Notes: generated by a model from the letters alone, not told the origin. Shown: positions 1 to 6,655, numbered from the stretch's first letter. The stretch is 12,662 nt of DNA from Bacillota bacterium (GCA_022706865.1 JAKJBT010000049.1:1-12662); one strand, 5' to 3'. Numbers and translations are program-made.

Positions 1-126
1 GCTAATTATTGTTGCTCAAATGCAGCAATTATTTTACAATCAAGTTAGCCGGCAAAGTGTCCGGATACCTCCGGTTTCGTGTCCGGATGTTTCCGGAATC
101 GCCGTCCGGATGTTCCGGTATACGCA
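1..126. mobile_element. Terminus of an IS21-type insertion sequence
   Basis: The sequence shows three direct copies of a GTCCGGAT-(n)-TTCCGG motif at 59-74, 81-96 and 104-118, about 22 bp apart, ending in TACGCA at 126. Multiple short terminal repeats and ends of the form TG...CA are known properties of IS21-family elements, where the repeats bind the transposase. The repeat block is much more GC-rich than the gene that follows. No istA or istB coding sequence is inside the window, so the orientation and whether the element is intact cannot be told. The boundary at 126/127 is set by the terminal CA and by the point where a recognisable DGQHR-family protein sequence begins. Family assignment is from memory of the terminal pattern. 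Confidence 0.6.
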
Positions 127-1022
127 CCTATGATGCAACTTTTCCTAGCTCAATAATACTAAATATTACAGATGACTTCATTGTGAGCAGAAATCATAAT
201 GAAATAGAAATTAAGAAAACCGCTAAAACATTTTCAATTATTGATGGTCAACATAGACTAGAAGGTTTCAGAAATTACAAGAATGATGATTTTGAAGTAA
301 TTGTATCAATATTTATCAACCTATCAAAAGAACTGCAATCAAGAATATTTACTACAATAAATTCTGAGCAAACTAAAGTTGATCCTTCAATCAGTTTATA
401 TTTAGAACGGAATGACAGTCTTTATACACCAAGAAAAGTTGTTGCACAAATAGCATCAACTTTTAGTACTGATATTAAGTCACCATGGAATGGAAAGATC
501 AAACTTACAGGTCGTAAAGATGATTATTCATACGATGGCATAATTAGTTTAAGTGCTTTTGCCAAACCTATACTTAATTACATTTACCCAGATGACGACT
601 TTTATCTTGTTCGAAATGCTCTACATAATTATAAGAGTATTGAGGTACCACAAATTTTACAAAGATTTGATTACAGCAGCAAATATATTCTTTGGCCTTT
701 TTATGCCACTCAAAATGATAAAGCTCTATATAAAATATTATACAACTACTTTAGTGCATTCAAGACCACTTTTAAGAATGATTGGGGTAATGCAAGAAGT
801 CTACTTACAAAAACAACAGGATATAATGCAATAATGCTTCTATTTAAAGATTTATTTACTAAAGGATATTGCAATGGAAATCTATCTGAAGAGTTTTTCC
901 TGAGTTGTATTAACAAATTAAAAGGTATGGAAGGCAAAATAGACTCTTATACTTATGGAGCATCTGGTTTAAAATCTTCTAATGATTTATACGAAGATTT
1001 TAAATCACTTATAGAGATATAG
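9..1022 (+). CDS. DGQHR-domain protein (DndB-like family), 5' end replaced by IS sequence; probable pseudogene
   Basis: The frame opens at a TTG at 9, just after an in-frame TAA at 3-5, but codons 1-39 lie inside the IS terminus; native protein starts at about residue 41 (position 129). From there the DGQHR family is clear: DATFPSSIILNI at 42-53, the signature DGQHR at 79-83, and FTTINSEQTKVD at 114-125, which matches the conserved 'INxEQ' segment. The family includes DndB, the regulator linked to DNA phosphorothioation, and many uncharacterised proteins in defence and mobile contexts. Members normally have roughly 40-60 residues before the DATFP segment; these are missing, consistent with IS insertion. 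The gene is clearly AT-richer than the genes to its right, suggesting horizontal origin. No dnd genes are visible, so a phosphorothioation role is not supported. No ribosome binding site is evident before the TTG. A chimeric protein could still be made. Confidence 0.7.
   Translation: MLLKCSNYFTIKLAGKVSGYLRFRVRMFPESPSGCSGIRTYDATFPSSIILNITDDFIVSRNHNEIEIKKTAKTFSIIDGQHRLEGFRNYKNDDFEVIVSIFINLSKELQSRIFTTINSEQTKVDPSISLYLERNDSLYTPRKVVAQIASTFSTDIKSPWNGKIKLTGRKDDYSYDGIISLSAFAKPILNYIYPDDDFYLVRNALHNYKSIEVPQILQRFDYSSKYILWPFYATQNDKALYKILYNYFSAFKTTFKNDWGNARSLLTKTTGYNAIMLLFKDLFTKGYCNGNLSEEFFLSCINKLKGMEGKIDSYTYGASGLKSSNDLYEDFKSLIEI
59..118. repeat. Three spaced direct repeats (IS terminal repeats)
   Basis: Copies are at 59-74 (GTCCGGATACCTCCGG), 81-96 (GTCCGGATGTTTCCGG) and 104-118 (GTCCGGATGTTCCGG, one base shorter). 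Start-to-start spacing is 22 and 23 bp, close to two helical turns, so the sites lie on one DNA face. This fits serial transposase binding sites at an IS end. The repeats are read directly; the binding role is inferred. Confidence 0.75.
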
Positions 1023-1053
1023 ATTTATATCTGCAAAATGTTTGCAAATCATC

Positions 1054-1085
1054 AAAAAAGGACTAGCCGATAATTCGGTTAGCCC
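1054..1085 (-). terminator. Rho-independent terminator, minus strand
   Basis: An 11-position stem with one mismatch pairs 1060-1070 with 1075-1085 around a TAAT loop. Read on the minus strand it is followed by six T (A-run at 1054-1059). On the plus strand the following bases (TTAAAAATTC) are a poor U-tract, so it suits a transcript from the right. The only minus-strand material directly upstream is the GC-rich structured block at 1105-1180 and, beyond another terminator, tRNA-Ser. It may also insulate the DGQHR gene. Confidence 0.6.
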
Positions 1086-1104
1086 TTAAAAATTCAGTAA
1101 TACA

Positions 1105-1180
1105 GCGGAAAAGGAGGGATTCGCCGCATGCGACCCTTTGCCCGCATGCTGGTGACGTCACGGGTTCGAATCCATTCCAA
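1105..1180. other. GC-rich structured block with tRNA-like fragments
   Basis: This roughly 75-bp block is sharply GC-richer than its surroundings. It holds, in order: 1105-1123, which matches 16 of 19 bases of the tRNA-Ser 3' end at 1240-1258 in the same orientation; a perfect 7-bp stem (1126-1132 with 1143-1149, 10-nt loop); a 10-bp perfect palindrome GTGACGTCAC at 1152-1161; and GGGTTCGAATCC at 1162-1173, which looks like a tRNA T-arm read on the plus strand. I could not fold a complete tRNA on either strand: the minus-strand copy lacks an intact T-loop and the plus-strand copy lacks a matching 3' T-stem. It may be a recombination scar, an attachment-site remnant, or a small structured RNA ending at the 1054-1085 terminator. 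Confidence 0.5.
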
Positions 1181-1194
1181 ATTTCTTCATTTAA

Positions 1195-1238
1195 GAAAAA
1201 TAAAACCGCCCCTGTGGGACGGTTTATTTTTCTTTAAT
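1195..1238 (-). terminator. Bidirectional terminator after tRNA-Ser
   Basis: Stem AAACCG (1203-1208) pairs with CGGTTT (1220-1225), then, past a C/A mismatch, CCC (1210-1212) with GGG (1216-1218) around a TGT loop. Both flanks are A/T-rich in the right sense: the minus strand continues with TATTTTTCTT and the plus strand with ATTTTTCTTT. It starts a few bases beyond the tRNA 3' end, so ending tRNA transcription is its likely job. Confidence 0.75.
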
Positions 1239-1328
1239 GGCGGAGAGAGAGGGATTCGAACCCTCGGACCGCGTTAACAGTCACACGATTTCCAGTCGTG
1301 CGCCTTCGACCAACTCAGCCATCTCTCC
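1238..1328 (-). tRNA. tRNA-Ser (anticodon GGA)
   Basis: Read on the minus strand this is a complete class II tRNA with an encoded CCA (1238-1240). The acceptor stem GGAGAGA/TCTCTCC pairs fully. The anticodon stem CACGA/TCGTG holds loop CTGGAAA, giving anticodon GGA (1291-1293), which reads TCC and TCT serine codons. A long variable arm, typical of serine tRNA, precedes T-arm GAGGG-TTCGAAT-CCCTC. A promoter lies about 30 nt upstream and a terminator directly downstream, so it is probably transcribed alone. Its 3' end faces the IS/DGQHR accessory segment, and part of that end is repeated at 1105-1123. Confidence 0.96.
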
Positions 1329-1357
1329 GTAAACAGAGCTGTTGCTCGTACTTTAGT

Positions 1358-1386
1358 ATTATACTAAATTAGACTTTAAATATCAA
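1358..1386 (-). promoter_or_regulatory. Sigma-A-type promoter of tRNA-Ser
   Basis: On the minus strand TTGATA (1381-1386) and TATAAT (1358-1363) are separated by exactly 17 bp, a near-consensus housekeeping promoter. The predicted start at about 1351 lies some 23 nt before the mature tRNA 5' end at 1328. Confidence 0.8.
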
Positions 1387-1509
1387 CAGTATTTTGTTTG
1401 CTGTTTTACATAATTTTTAGCTGCCGAAATGTATGCAATGCTATGAAAATGGCAATTTTTATGATAGAGTATTCATATACTATTATGCTTAAGCTGTGAG
1501 GAAAAGCAA

Positions 1510-2694
1510 ATGAAGCTGAATATTGACAAAACCCTTTTGAAATACGTATATATCGTTGTGCTCGCTACTGTCTTGTATGTGATATACAGGCTGATTTCCA
1601 ACTTTGAATATATTTTGGGCGCACTGATCGGCGCTTTGTCAGGATTGCTGGCTGTTCTGACTCCTTTTATGATTGCGCTGGTTGTTGCATATTTGCTTCA
1701 TCCGATAGTATGCTGGATAGAATGCAATGTTATGTACAATAAAAGAATTACAAAGGCAGAGGCAGATAGCTCGGACAAGCACAAAAAATTAAAGCGCACA
1801 TTGAGTGTGCTTCTTACATACCTGCTGGTGCTGGGCTTTATTGTCGTGCTTCTTTATAGTTCTTATGCCATGATCGGCGGAAAAATCAGCAGCCAGGTGG
1901 ACATTAATTCAGTTATTGAGTCTTTGATAAGCTATTCCGAAAGATATATTCACATTTTCGGTCAATTGAGATCATGGCTTGAAAACAGCGGTTTGTCGGA
2001 CAACCTGAAGCAGCAGCTTATCGATACCGTAGAGAGTGCCAATGAATTGATAAGCTCGGCTATCTCCAATTCCTTCATCAAAATCAAAAGCTTTGGAAGC
2101 AATATTGTAAATATCGTCCTGGGACTTATACTTGCCTTCTATATTTTGAAGGATCTTGAATACTTCAGGGAATTGTACGGAAAAACTACAAAAGCATTGA
2201 TGAAGGAACAAAAAAATGAAAAATTGAACAATCTGTTTGAAGACATTAATTCAATACTGTCCCATTTCATAAGGGGACAGCTGCTGGCGGCTTTAATTGT
2301 CGGCATCCTGAGTTCTATAGGATTGTCTATTATAAGGCTTGACTTTGCAATTCTCATAGGTATGACTGCAGGAATAGCGAATATCATTCCTTACTTCGGC
2401 CCTATATTAGGCTCGGTACCTGCAGTAATTGTAGGGCTTCTCAGCGGGAATCCCATTAAGGCGCTTCTTGCAATTATCGTACTTGTTGTAGTTCAGCAGA
2501 TAGACGGCACCCTGATTTCTCCAAGAATTGTAGGAAGCAGTGTGGGGCTGCATCCTGTGTTTGTGATGCTTGCCATCATAATCGGAGGCGCATACCTTGG
2601 ATTATTGGGAATGCTTATTGCCGTTCCCATTGCTGCAATTATCAAGATGTTCCTGGTCCGGTGGCTGGAAAATAAAAAAAATATAGAGGCATAG
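1510..2694 (+). CDS. AI-2E family transporter (PerM/YdbI-type membrane protein)
   Basis: The 394-residue protein has the layout of the AI-2E transporter family (PF01594): two hydrophobic stretches near the N-terminus (about 12-28 and 35-62), another at about 98-118 after a charged loop, a soluble amphipathic region (about 125-190), then several membrane segments to the end. Family hallmarks are LILAFYILKDLE at 206-217, PYFGP at 294-298 within a glycine/proline-rich re-entrant region, and the C-terminal GLHPVFVMLAIIIGG and LLGMLIAVPIAA stretches. Length is normal. Members export AI-2, act as Na+/H+ antiporters, or have no known substrate, so a quorum-sensing role should not be assumed. ATG at 1510 is preceded by a purine-rich GTGAGGAAAAG. 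Possible -10 boxes (TATACT, 1476-1481) lie upstream without a convincing -35. It converges with the next gene. Confidence 0.88.
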   Translation: MKLNIDKTLLKYVYIVVLATVLYVIYRLISNFEYILGALIGALSGLLAVLTPFMIALVVAYLLHPIVCWIECNVMYNKRITKAEADSSDKHKKLKRTLSVLLTYLLVLGFIVVLLYSSYAMIGGKISSQVDINSVIESLISYSERYIHIFGQLRSWLENSGLSDNLKQQLIDTVESANELISSAISNSFIKIKSFGSNIVNIVLGLILAFYILKDLEYFRELYGKTTKALMKEQKNEKLNNLFEDINSILSHFIRGQLLAALIVGILSSIGLSIIRLDFAILIGMTAGIANIIPYFGPILGSVPAVIVGLLSGNPIKALLAIIVLVVVQQIDGTLISPRIVGSSVGLHPVFVMLAIIIGGAYLGLLGMLIAVPIAAIIKMFLVRWLENKKNIEA

Positions 2695-2701
2695 CATGCC
2701 T
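2687..2701. terminator. Shared bidirectional terminator between convergent genes
   Basis: AGGCAT (2687-2692) and ATGCCT (2696-2701) form a perfect 6-bp stem with an AGC loop. The plus strand continues with ATTTCATATTTTT and the minus strand with a long T-rich tract (A-run 2672-2684). The plus-strand stop codon (2692-2694) lies inside the hairpin and the minus-strand stop overlaps its edge, so both transcripts probably end here. The short stem makes it only moderately strong. Confidence 0.55.
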
Positions 2702-3899
2702 ATTTCATATTTTTGTACATAAGCCATTTTATCAAAGTCTCCACTGTCCTGTTGATAAGCTCCAGGCTTTTAAACATCTCCTCGTAGGCCTCCGCCACTG
2801 ATTTTACCGTATTTTCCGCATCATTCACCACATTGTTCAATAACTCCTGTATGTGAGTAGCCGACTCTACCGATTCGTCGGCCAGCTTTTCCACCTTCAT
2901 GGCAATTATTGCCGAACCCCTGCCTCCTGAACTTGCATTTTCCGCTTCAGCTGCGGCATTTACAGAAAGCAGCCTGCTTTCATCTATCATTACCGATATC
3001 AGGTTCAGGTCTTCTTTAATCTTTTCAGTGTATTTATCAAGCTTCAGTATAGTTTCCCTGGAGCTTCTGGCATATTCCTCGATCCTCGCGGCTTCTTCTC
3101 CCGTCTTTAAGTCTTTAACCTTGCCCTTAAGCATGGTCTGAGTATATTTCATTATTTCCCTGGCATTTTCCATGGACTTGTTTATATTTGATATTATTCC
3201 CTTTACTACTGTATTGGAGGATGCAGCATCCTCTTCATTATTTACGTTCAGGCTGTTTACCCCGTTCAGTAATGTATGCTCCGCAGCCTCGAGGCTTTGT
3301 GAGGATACCTGGATATTGGAGAAAATATTATTGATGTTTTCATAGTGGCTGTGGGTGTTTGAAAGGATACTCAGGGCTCTTTTTGAAATAGCCGTAATTA
3401 ATGCAGCTGCAGCACCGAATTGAAAAAAGTACAGTATCAGTCTGATATTGCCGTTTTGGGCTGCATAATCAAAACTCCAGTTTGAACCTGTCCTCAGCAG
3501 CTCTCCGATCGCGATGCCCAATACGGATAAACCGACAGAACGGCCGATCAGCTTCAAGTCAAAATACATGCAGGCAAATCCTATCGGTATAGCCAGAAGC
3601 ATGATAATCCCCATGTTAAGATAACAGTATCCAAGGATGCAAATCACCGCCATACAGTAGATGTTCACATTCCTGACTGTATTCACATCCATGCTGAAGC
3701 CTCTGCATGCTATAGGAACTGCACAGGCAATTATTACGGTTCCGGCAATTACTATTGTGTGAAGCCACGGAATCAATATTATTCCCGCAGCTTTAAGAAT
3801 AACAAAAGCCGCAATTGCTACCAGCATCAGCTTGAATATCCTGACAAGCAAATCGTTAACATAGAGTTTATTCTGACCGGTTGCATCACTCTGGTACAT
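2700..3899 (-). CDS. Membrane-bound methyl-accepting chemotaxis-like protein, degenerate signalling domain
   Basis: The N-terminal ~175 residues form about six membrane helices (roughly 22-42, 47-66, 78-93, 96-111, 120-136, 152-172) with no sizeable extracellular sensor domain. There is no obvious HAMP domain. The C-terminal ~220 residues are mostly heptad-like helix. Residues about 310-358 resemble the tip of a chemoreceptor signalling hairpin: NAAAEAENASSGGRGSAIIA then KVEKLADES. Compared with the usual EAARAGEAGRGFAVVA tip, the Arg after EA is lost and Phe is replaced by Ser. The cytoplasmic part is shorter than in normal receptors. It could sense membrane state or an intramembrane ligand, or no longer signal to CheA. 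The ATG at 3899 is preferred over the TTG one codon upstream because a GGGGGGAT Shine-Dalgarno lies 8 nt away. A sigma-D-like motif upstream supports a motility link. Confidence 0.7.
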   Translation of the reverse strand: MYQSDATGQNKLYVNDLLVRIFKLMLVAIAAFVILKAAGIILIPWLHTIVIAGTVIIACAVPIACRGFSMDVNTVRNVNIYCMAVICILGYCYLNMGIIMLLAIPIGFACMYFDLKLIGRSVGLSVLGIAIGELLRTGSNWSFDYAAQNGNIRLILYFFQFGAAAALITAISKRALSILSNTHSHYENINNIFSNIQVSSQSLEAAEHTLLNGVNSLNVNNEEDAASSNTVVKGIISNINKSMENAREIMKYTQTMLKGKVKDLKTGEEAARIEEYARSSRETILKLDKYTEKIKEDLNLISVMIDESRLLSVNAAAEAENASSGGRGSAIIAMKVEKLADESVESATHIQELLNNVVNDAENTVKSVAEAYEEMFKSLELINRTVETLIKWLMYKNMK

Positions 3900-3935
3900 C
3901 AAAGCATCCCCCCAAATAAAATATGGAATATATTT

Positions 3936-3964
3936 TAATCGGCATATTTCTGCATAATAATTTA
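3936..3964 (-). promoter_or_regulatory. Sigma-D (motility)-like promoter candidate
   Basis: On the minus strand GCCGATTA (3936-3943) matches most of the sigma-28/sigma-D -10 element GCCGATAA. TAAA (3961-3964) lies 17 nt upstream, slightly more than the usual 14-16; a weaker AAAT sits at 16. The implied start leaves a leader of about 30 nt before the ATG at 3899. It suits a chemotaxis-like gene, but the imperfect spacing keeps this tentative. Confidence 0.35.
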
Positions 3965-3978
3965 TTTCCCGGGAAATA
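3963..3978. promoter_or_regulatory. 16-bp perfect palindrome, possible operator
   Basis: TATTTCCCGGGAAATA is a perfect 16-bp inverted repeat with no spacer, 64 bp upstream of the chemotaxis-like gene and touching the -35 side of its promoter candidate. A dimeric regulator binding here could control that gene. No regulator gene is nearby and I do not recognise the site. The rest of 3979-4072 shows only AT-rich sequence. Confidence 0.35.
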
Positions 3979-4074
3979 TCCTTATTTTTTGCGCAGGCTT
4001 TACCATATATCAGACATGTGCATACTTATATATTAATAATTCGCTGTTTTTCACCCAATATCCTGTTATTATAG

Positions 4075-4098
4075 AAAAAAAGCAGAGCTTAGACTCTG
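4075..4098 (-). terminator. Rho-independent terminator after the beta-propeller gene
   Basis: Read on the minus strand, CAGAG (4094-4098) pairs with CTCTG (4083-4087) around a 6-nt loop and is followed by C and seven T (A-run 4075-4081). It lies about 140 nt beyond the beta-propeller stop codon and would end that operon before the chemotaxis-like gene. The stem is only 5 bp. Confidence 0.5.
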
Positions 4099-4126
4099 GT
4101 CAAATTGCTGATAAAGTTCAAAACAG

Positions 4127-4211
4127 GAACAGCAAATGAGACACGGGGGACGTTTCGCGTGTCTCACTTCAGTGGGACAGGAGAAACGTCCCCATGTCTT
4201 GTTTGCTGTTC
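4127..4211. repeat. REP-like long imperfect palindrome
   Basis: Arms 4127-4156 and 4183-4211 are near-complementary: GAACAGCAAA pairs with TTTGCTGTTC, AGACA with TGTCT, ACGTTTC with GAAACGT, with small mismatches and one unpaired base. Inside, GTCTCAC (4161-4167) pairs with GTGGGAC (4172-4178, one G-T) around TTCA. A competing fold exists: GAGACACG (4138-4145) is perfectly complementary to CGTGTCTC (4158-4165), and GGGAC (4174-4178) to GTCCC (4188-4192). The GGGGACGTTTC pattern resembles dispersed palindromes mobilised by REP-associated (RAYT) transposases in Bacillota; that link is from memory. Together with the adjacent terminator it makes up most of the intergenic stretch 4073-4238. No gene is visible here. 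Confidence 0.6.
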
Positions 4212-4238
4212 TTATATTGAAGGTTTTTCATAAACCTC

Positions 4239-6569
4239 CTACGGTATCAGAAGTGATCCTTTTTCTTTCATATCCATCATGCCGTTGGCCTTTATCATGC
4301 CTTTGGATATTGTATATAAATCATCCCCGATGTATATTATTCTTTCTACGTTCATATTGCCCCTGTACCAGCGGTCACCGGCCTTCTTGTATTCCTCATC
4401 GCTGATATGTGAGATCCTTGCTCTGAGCTTGAAGCCTTCCTCAAGGTCAACATTGTAAACATAGGCTCCCTGGAAGCTGAAGCTTCCGTACACAGGCCTG
4501 TTGTCCTCCACATTCCCTCCGCTTTCTATTTCCATCACAGTCACGGGAAATGTCATAAGCTCCTTTTCCCTTGAGAAGAGCAGTGCCTTATGATTGCTCA
4601 GAAGCTCCGAGTCTGTTCCTCTGTCCCCTATTATTTCCTTGAATTTTTCTTTGGGATTGCTGACATCGCTTACATCAAACAGTGCTATCTTCATTCCCTG
4701 ATAATATGCGGTAGTACCCTCCCTATTCCAGGTGCCTTCATTGGAGAGCTCTATCGTGTCCTTTCCAAAGCCTATTATATGGTTCTCGTCGTAGGGATGC
4801 AGGTAATCACTGTATCCGGGTATTTTCAAAGCTCCGAGTATGGCCGGATTTTTGGGATCCTTAAGATCTATTACAAACAAGGGGTCAACCTTTTTGAAGG
4901 TCACCATATATGCCCTGTCTCCCATAAACCTGACCGAGTATATTCTCTCCCCGGGTGCTATGTCTTCAATGCTTCCGCAGGTATTCATATCCGGGTCAAG
5001 AACATACATATTGTTTTTTGATATATCTTCACCCTCACCGAACAGGTTTCCCCTGGTAGTGGCAATCCTGAAATATCCTTTATCCTCATCCATTGAGAAC
5101 TGGTTCAGTATCGAGCCCGGTACCGAGCCTTTGCCGGTATAATCCAGCTTGCCGTTATTCAGTGCGAATCTGTATATGACTGTTTCCCTGTCATTTACCT
5201 TTTCAACCTTTTTTGGTGCCGCAGAGTCTTGGATTATCGGGTTCCGCACATCCCAGTTTATGATATTATGCCTGGTAACAGCCACATAGAGATTCTGAGC
5301 CGATGCATATATACTCTCACCGGAACCCAGGTATGTGGATACATTTACACCTTCCTTAGGGAGGTCAAAGTTGACACCGGCAACGATCATATAGTTCGGT
5401 TCCACCGACCCCGGGAAATATCCGATTTTCCCATGGTCTATATTTATGAATTCTTCCTTTAAGGCAGTATCCCTGTAGGAAGGAGTGTCATTGACCTCGG
5501 CATTATCCAATATCCTGCGATAGTTGAAACGTTTGTTGGATACAAGGTACAGCTTCGAGCCTATTTTCCTTGAAGACAGATAGCTGCCCTCCAGCTCTAT
5601 TTCCCTTATTTTCTTTATGTTTGACTTATCGGTAATATCATAAGCCATGAGCTTTACCGTCTCATTGCTGTAGTGCGGATAATACTCCGGCATTATGCTG
5701 TTCTGCCCGGGCCTGTATACCGGAATCGAGTTGTTGGAGGCCCCGATCAGTATAAGGTACTTGTCATCAAGATATAGTTCCATGGGATATATGTTTTCTT
5801 CTTCAAGGCCTATTATCTTTGTTATCTTCATTTTATCCGAGGGATATATTTCAGCCACGACAATCCTGTTGTTATTCACCTGGTACAGGTATTTTCCGTC
5901 TGTCTTTACAATATCCGCTTCATCTACTCCCTCCACCTGTACATTAGTGGTGGAATAGTCCCCGGAACCCTCATCAGCTGCCTGCTTTGCCTTATTGGAG
6001 CTGCCGGCGCTTTCGGCTGCTGCTGAAGCAGGTGCTGCCGCCGCAATGTCCACAGCCGTTAACCCGCTTCTTTTATAAATGCCGTAATCCATATAATAGT
6101 CCTGCCCGGCTGCTTCCTCCAGGAGCTTCCTGAGATTCTCCCGGCTTCCGACCGTCGGCAGCGGTTCCGCTGCAGCCTTTGCAACTGTGAATCTCATTTT
6201 GAAGCCCTCTTTTAGTCTGCTTCCCGTTGCATACTTTACTGCATTTCTTATGTATAATGTATAGGTCTTTCCGGCCTCATACTGTTCAAGAGGCTCTACA
6301 ATTATTGATTTCCATTCGCTTCCCATCCTCCTGCTCAAGGGTACTTTACTTCCCTGATCATCCAGGACATAAACATTGCCCCTATTGACTGTCGATGCCA
6401 TCAGAGGAGCATCAAAGGGAACCTCTATTACAATCTCAGGAGATGTTCCGATGCGCTCCGGCAGTTCAATGAAAGTATCCTCCCTCGCAAATGTAAGAAC
6501 AGGCAAAGCTATACAGACTGCCAGAATACAGGCCAGGCAAATTCTGACGGCTTTACTATAAATCTTCAT
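4239..6569 (-). CDS. Secreted beta-propeller domain protein (PF09826-type)
   Basis: The 776-residue protein starts with a Sec signal peptide (1-28, charged start, hydrophobic core, TFA before RED). Residues about 36-130 resemble an SbsA/Big_5-type Ig-like domain: 'FDAPLMASTVN', 'YEAGKTYTLYI' and a final 'MRFTV'. A low-complexity Ala/Ser linker (about 175-203) leads to the hallmark of secreted proteins with a C-terminal beta-propeller, STTNVQVEGVDEADIVKTDG (206-225). The rest is repeated beta-strand sequence such as YLYQVNNNRIVVAE, KLYLVSNKR, RAYMVTFKKVDPLFVIDL and YIGDDLYTISKG, to the C-terminus. Its biochemical function is unknown; binding of an envelope ligand is a guess. ATG at 6569 follows an AGGAGGGTGAGG Shine-Dalgarno. 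It lies 86 nt after the exporter adaptor gene with no terminator between, so it is probably co-transcribed, and may have its own ECF-type promoter. Confidence 0.85.
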   Translation of the reverse strand: MKIYSKAVRICLACILAVCIALPVLTFAREDTFIELPERIGTSPEIVIEVPFDAPLMASTVNRGNVYVLDDQGSKVPLSRRMGSEWKSIIVEPLEQYEAGKTYTLYIRNAVKYATGSRLKEGFKMRFTVAKAAAEPLPTVGSRENLRKLLEEAAGQDYYMDYGIYKRSGLTAVDIAAAAPASAAAESAGSSNKAKQAADEGSGDYSTTNVQVEGVDEADIVKTDGKYLYQVNNNRIVVAEIYPSDKMKITKIIGLEEENIYPMELYLDDKYLILIGASNNSIPVYRPGQNSIMPEYYPHYSNETVKLMAYDITDKSNIKKIREIELEGSYLSSRKIGSKLYLVSNKRFNYRRILDNAEVNDTPSYRDTALKEEFINIDHGKIGYFPGSVEPNYMIVAGVNFDLPKEGVNVSTYLGSGESIYASAQNLYVAVTRHNIINWDVRNPIIQDSAAPKKVEKVNDRETVIYRFALNNGKLDYTGKGSVPGSILNQFSMDEDKGYFRIATTRGNLFGEGEDISKNNMYVLDPDMNTCGSIEDIAPGERIYSVRFMGDRAYMVTFKKVDPLFVIDLKDPKNPAILGALKIPGYSDYLHPYDENHIIGFGKDTIELSNEGTWNREGTTAYYQGMKIALFDVSDVSNPKEKFKEIIGDRGTDSELLSNHKALLFSREKELMTFPVTVMEIESGGNVEDNRPVYGSFSFQGAYVYNVDLEEGFKLRARISHISDEEYKKAGDRWYRGNMNVERIIYIGDDLYTISKGMIKANGMMDMKEKGSLLIP

Positions 6570-6614
6570 TAATCCTCACCCTCCTAAAAACTTGTATAAT
6601 CTTAATTACACAAT

Positions 6615-6642
6615 TAGACGAATCTTTTAGGATATGGTTCCC
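6615..6642 (-). promoter_or_regulatory. ECF-sigma-like promoter before the beta-propeller gene
   Basis: On the minus strand GGGAAC (6637-6642) and CGTCTA (6615-6620) are 16 bp apart, the general layout of ECF sigma promoters (GAAC-type -35, CGTC-type -10). The implied leader is about 39 nt before the ATG at 6569. A related motif precedes the permease gene of the same cluster. A weak TATACA lies nearer the start with no good -35. Confidence 0.4.
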
Positions 6643-6655
6643 AGATATTTCATGA

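Noticed and set aside
1..126. CRISPR array from the regular repeats
   Set aside because: Only three short repeats with 7-8 bp spacers that are part of a terminal IS pattern; no cas genes.
9..1022. A DNA phosphorothioation (Dnd) locus
   Set aside because: Only a truncated DGQHR gene is present; no dndA, C, D or E-like genes are in the window.
1063..1180. Minus-strand open frame through the GC-rich block, ending TAG at 1063-1065
   Set aside because: No start codon with a ribosome binding site, and it crosses tRNA-like and terminator hairpin sequence; an RNA or DNA element is more likely than a peptide.
1105..1180. A second complete tRNA gene
   Set aside because: Neither strand gives a full cloverleaf: the minus-strand T-loop is broken (GGCGAAT instead of TTCGAAT) and the plus-strand T-stem has mismatches and no D-arm.
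4590..5021. Plus-strand frame of 143 residues inside the beta-propeller gene
   Set aside because: Antisense to a continuous recognisable protein; no recognisable domain and no Shine-Dalgarno.
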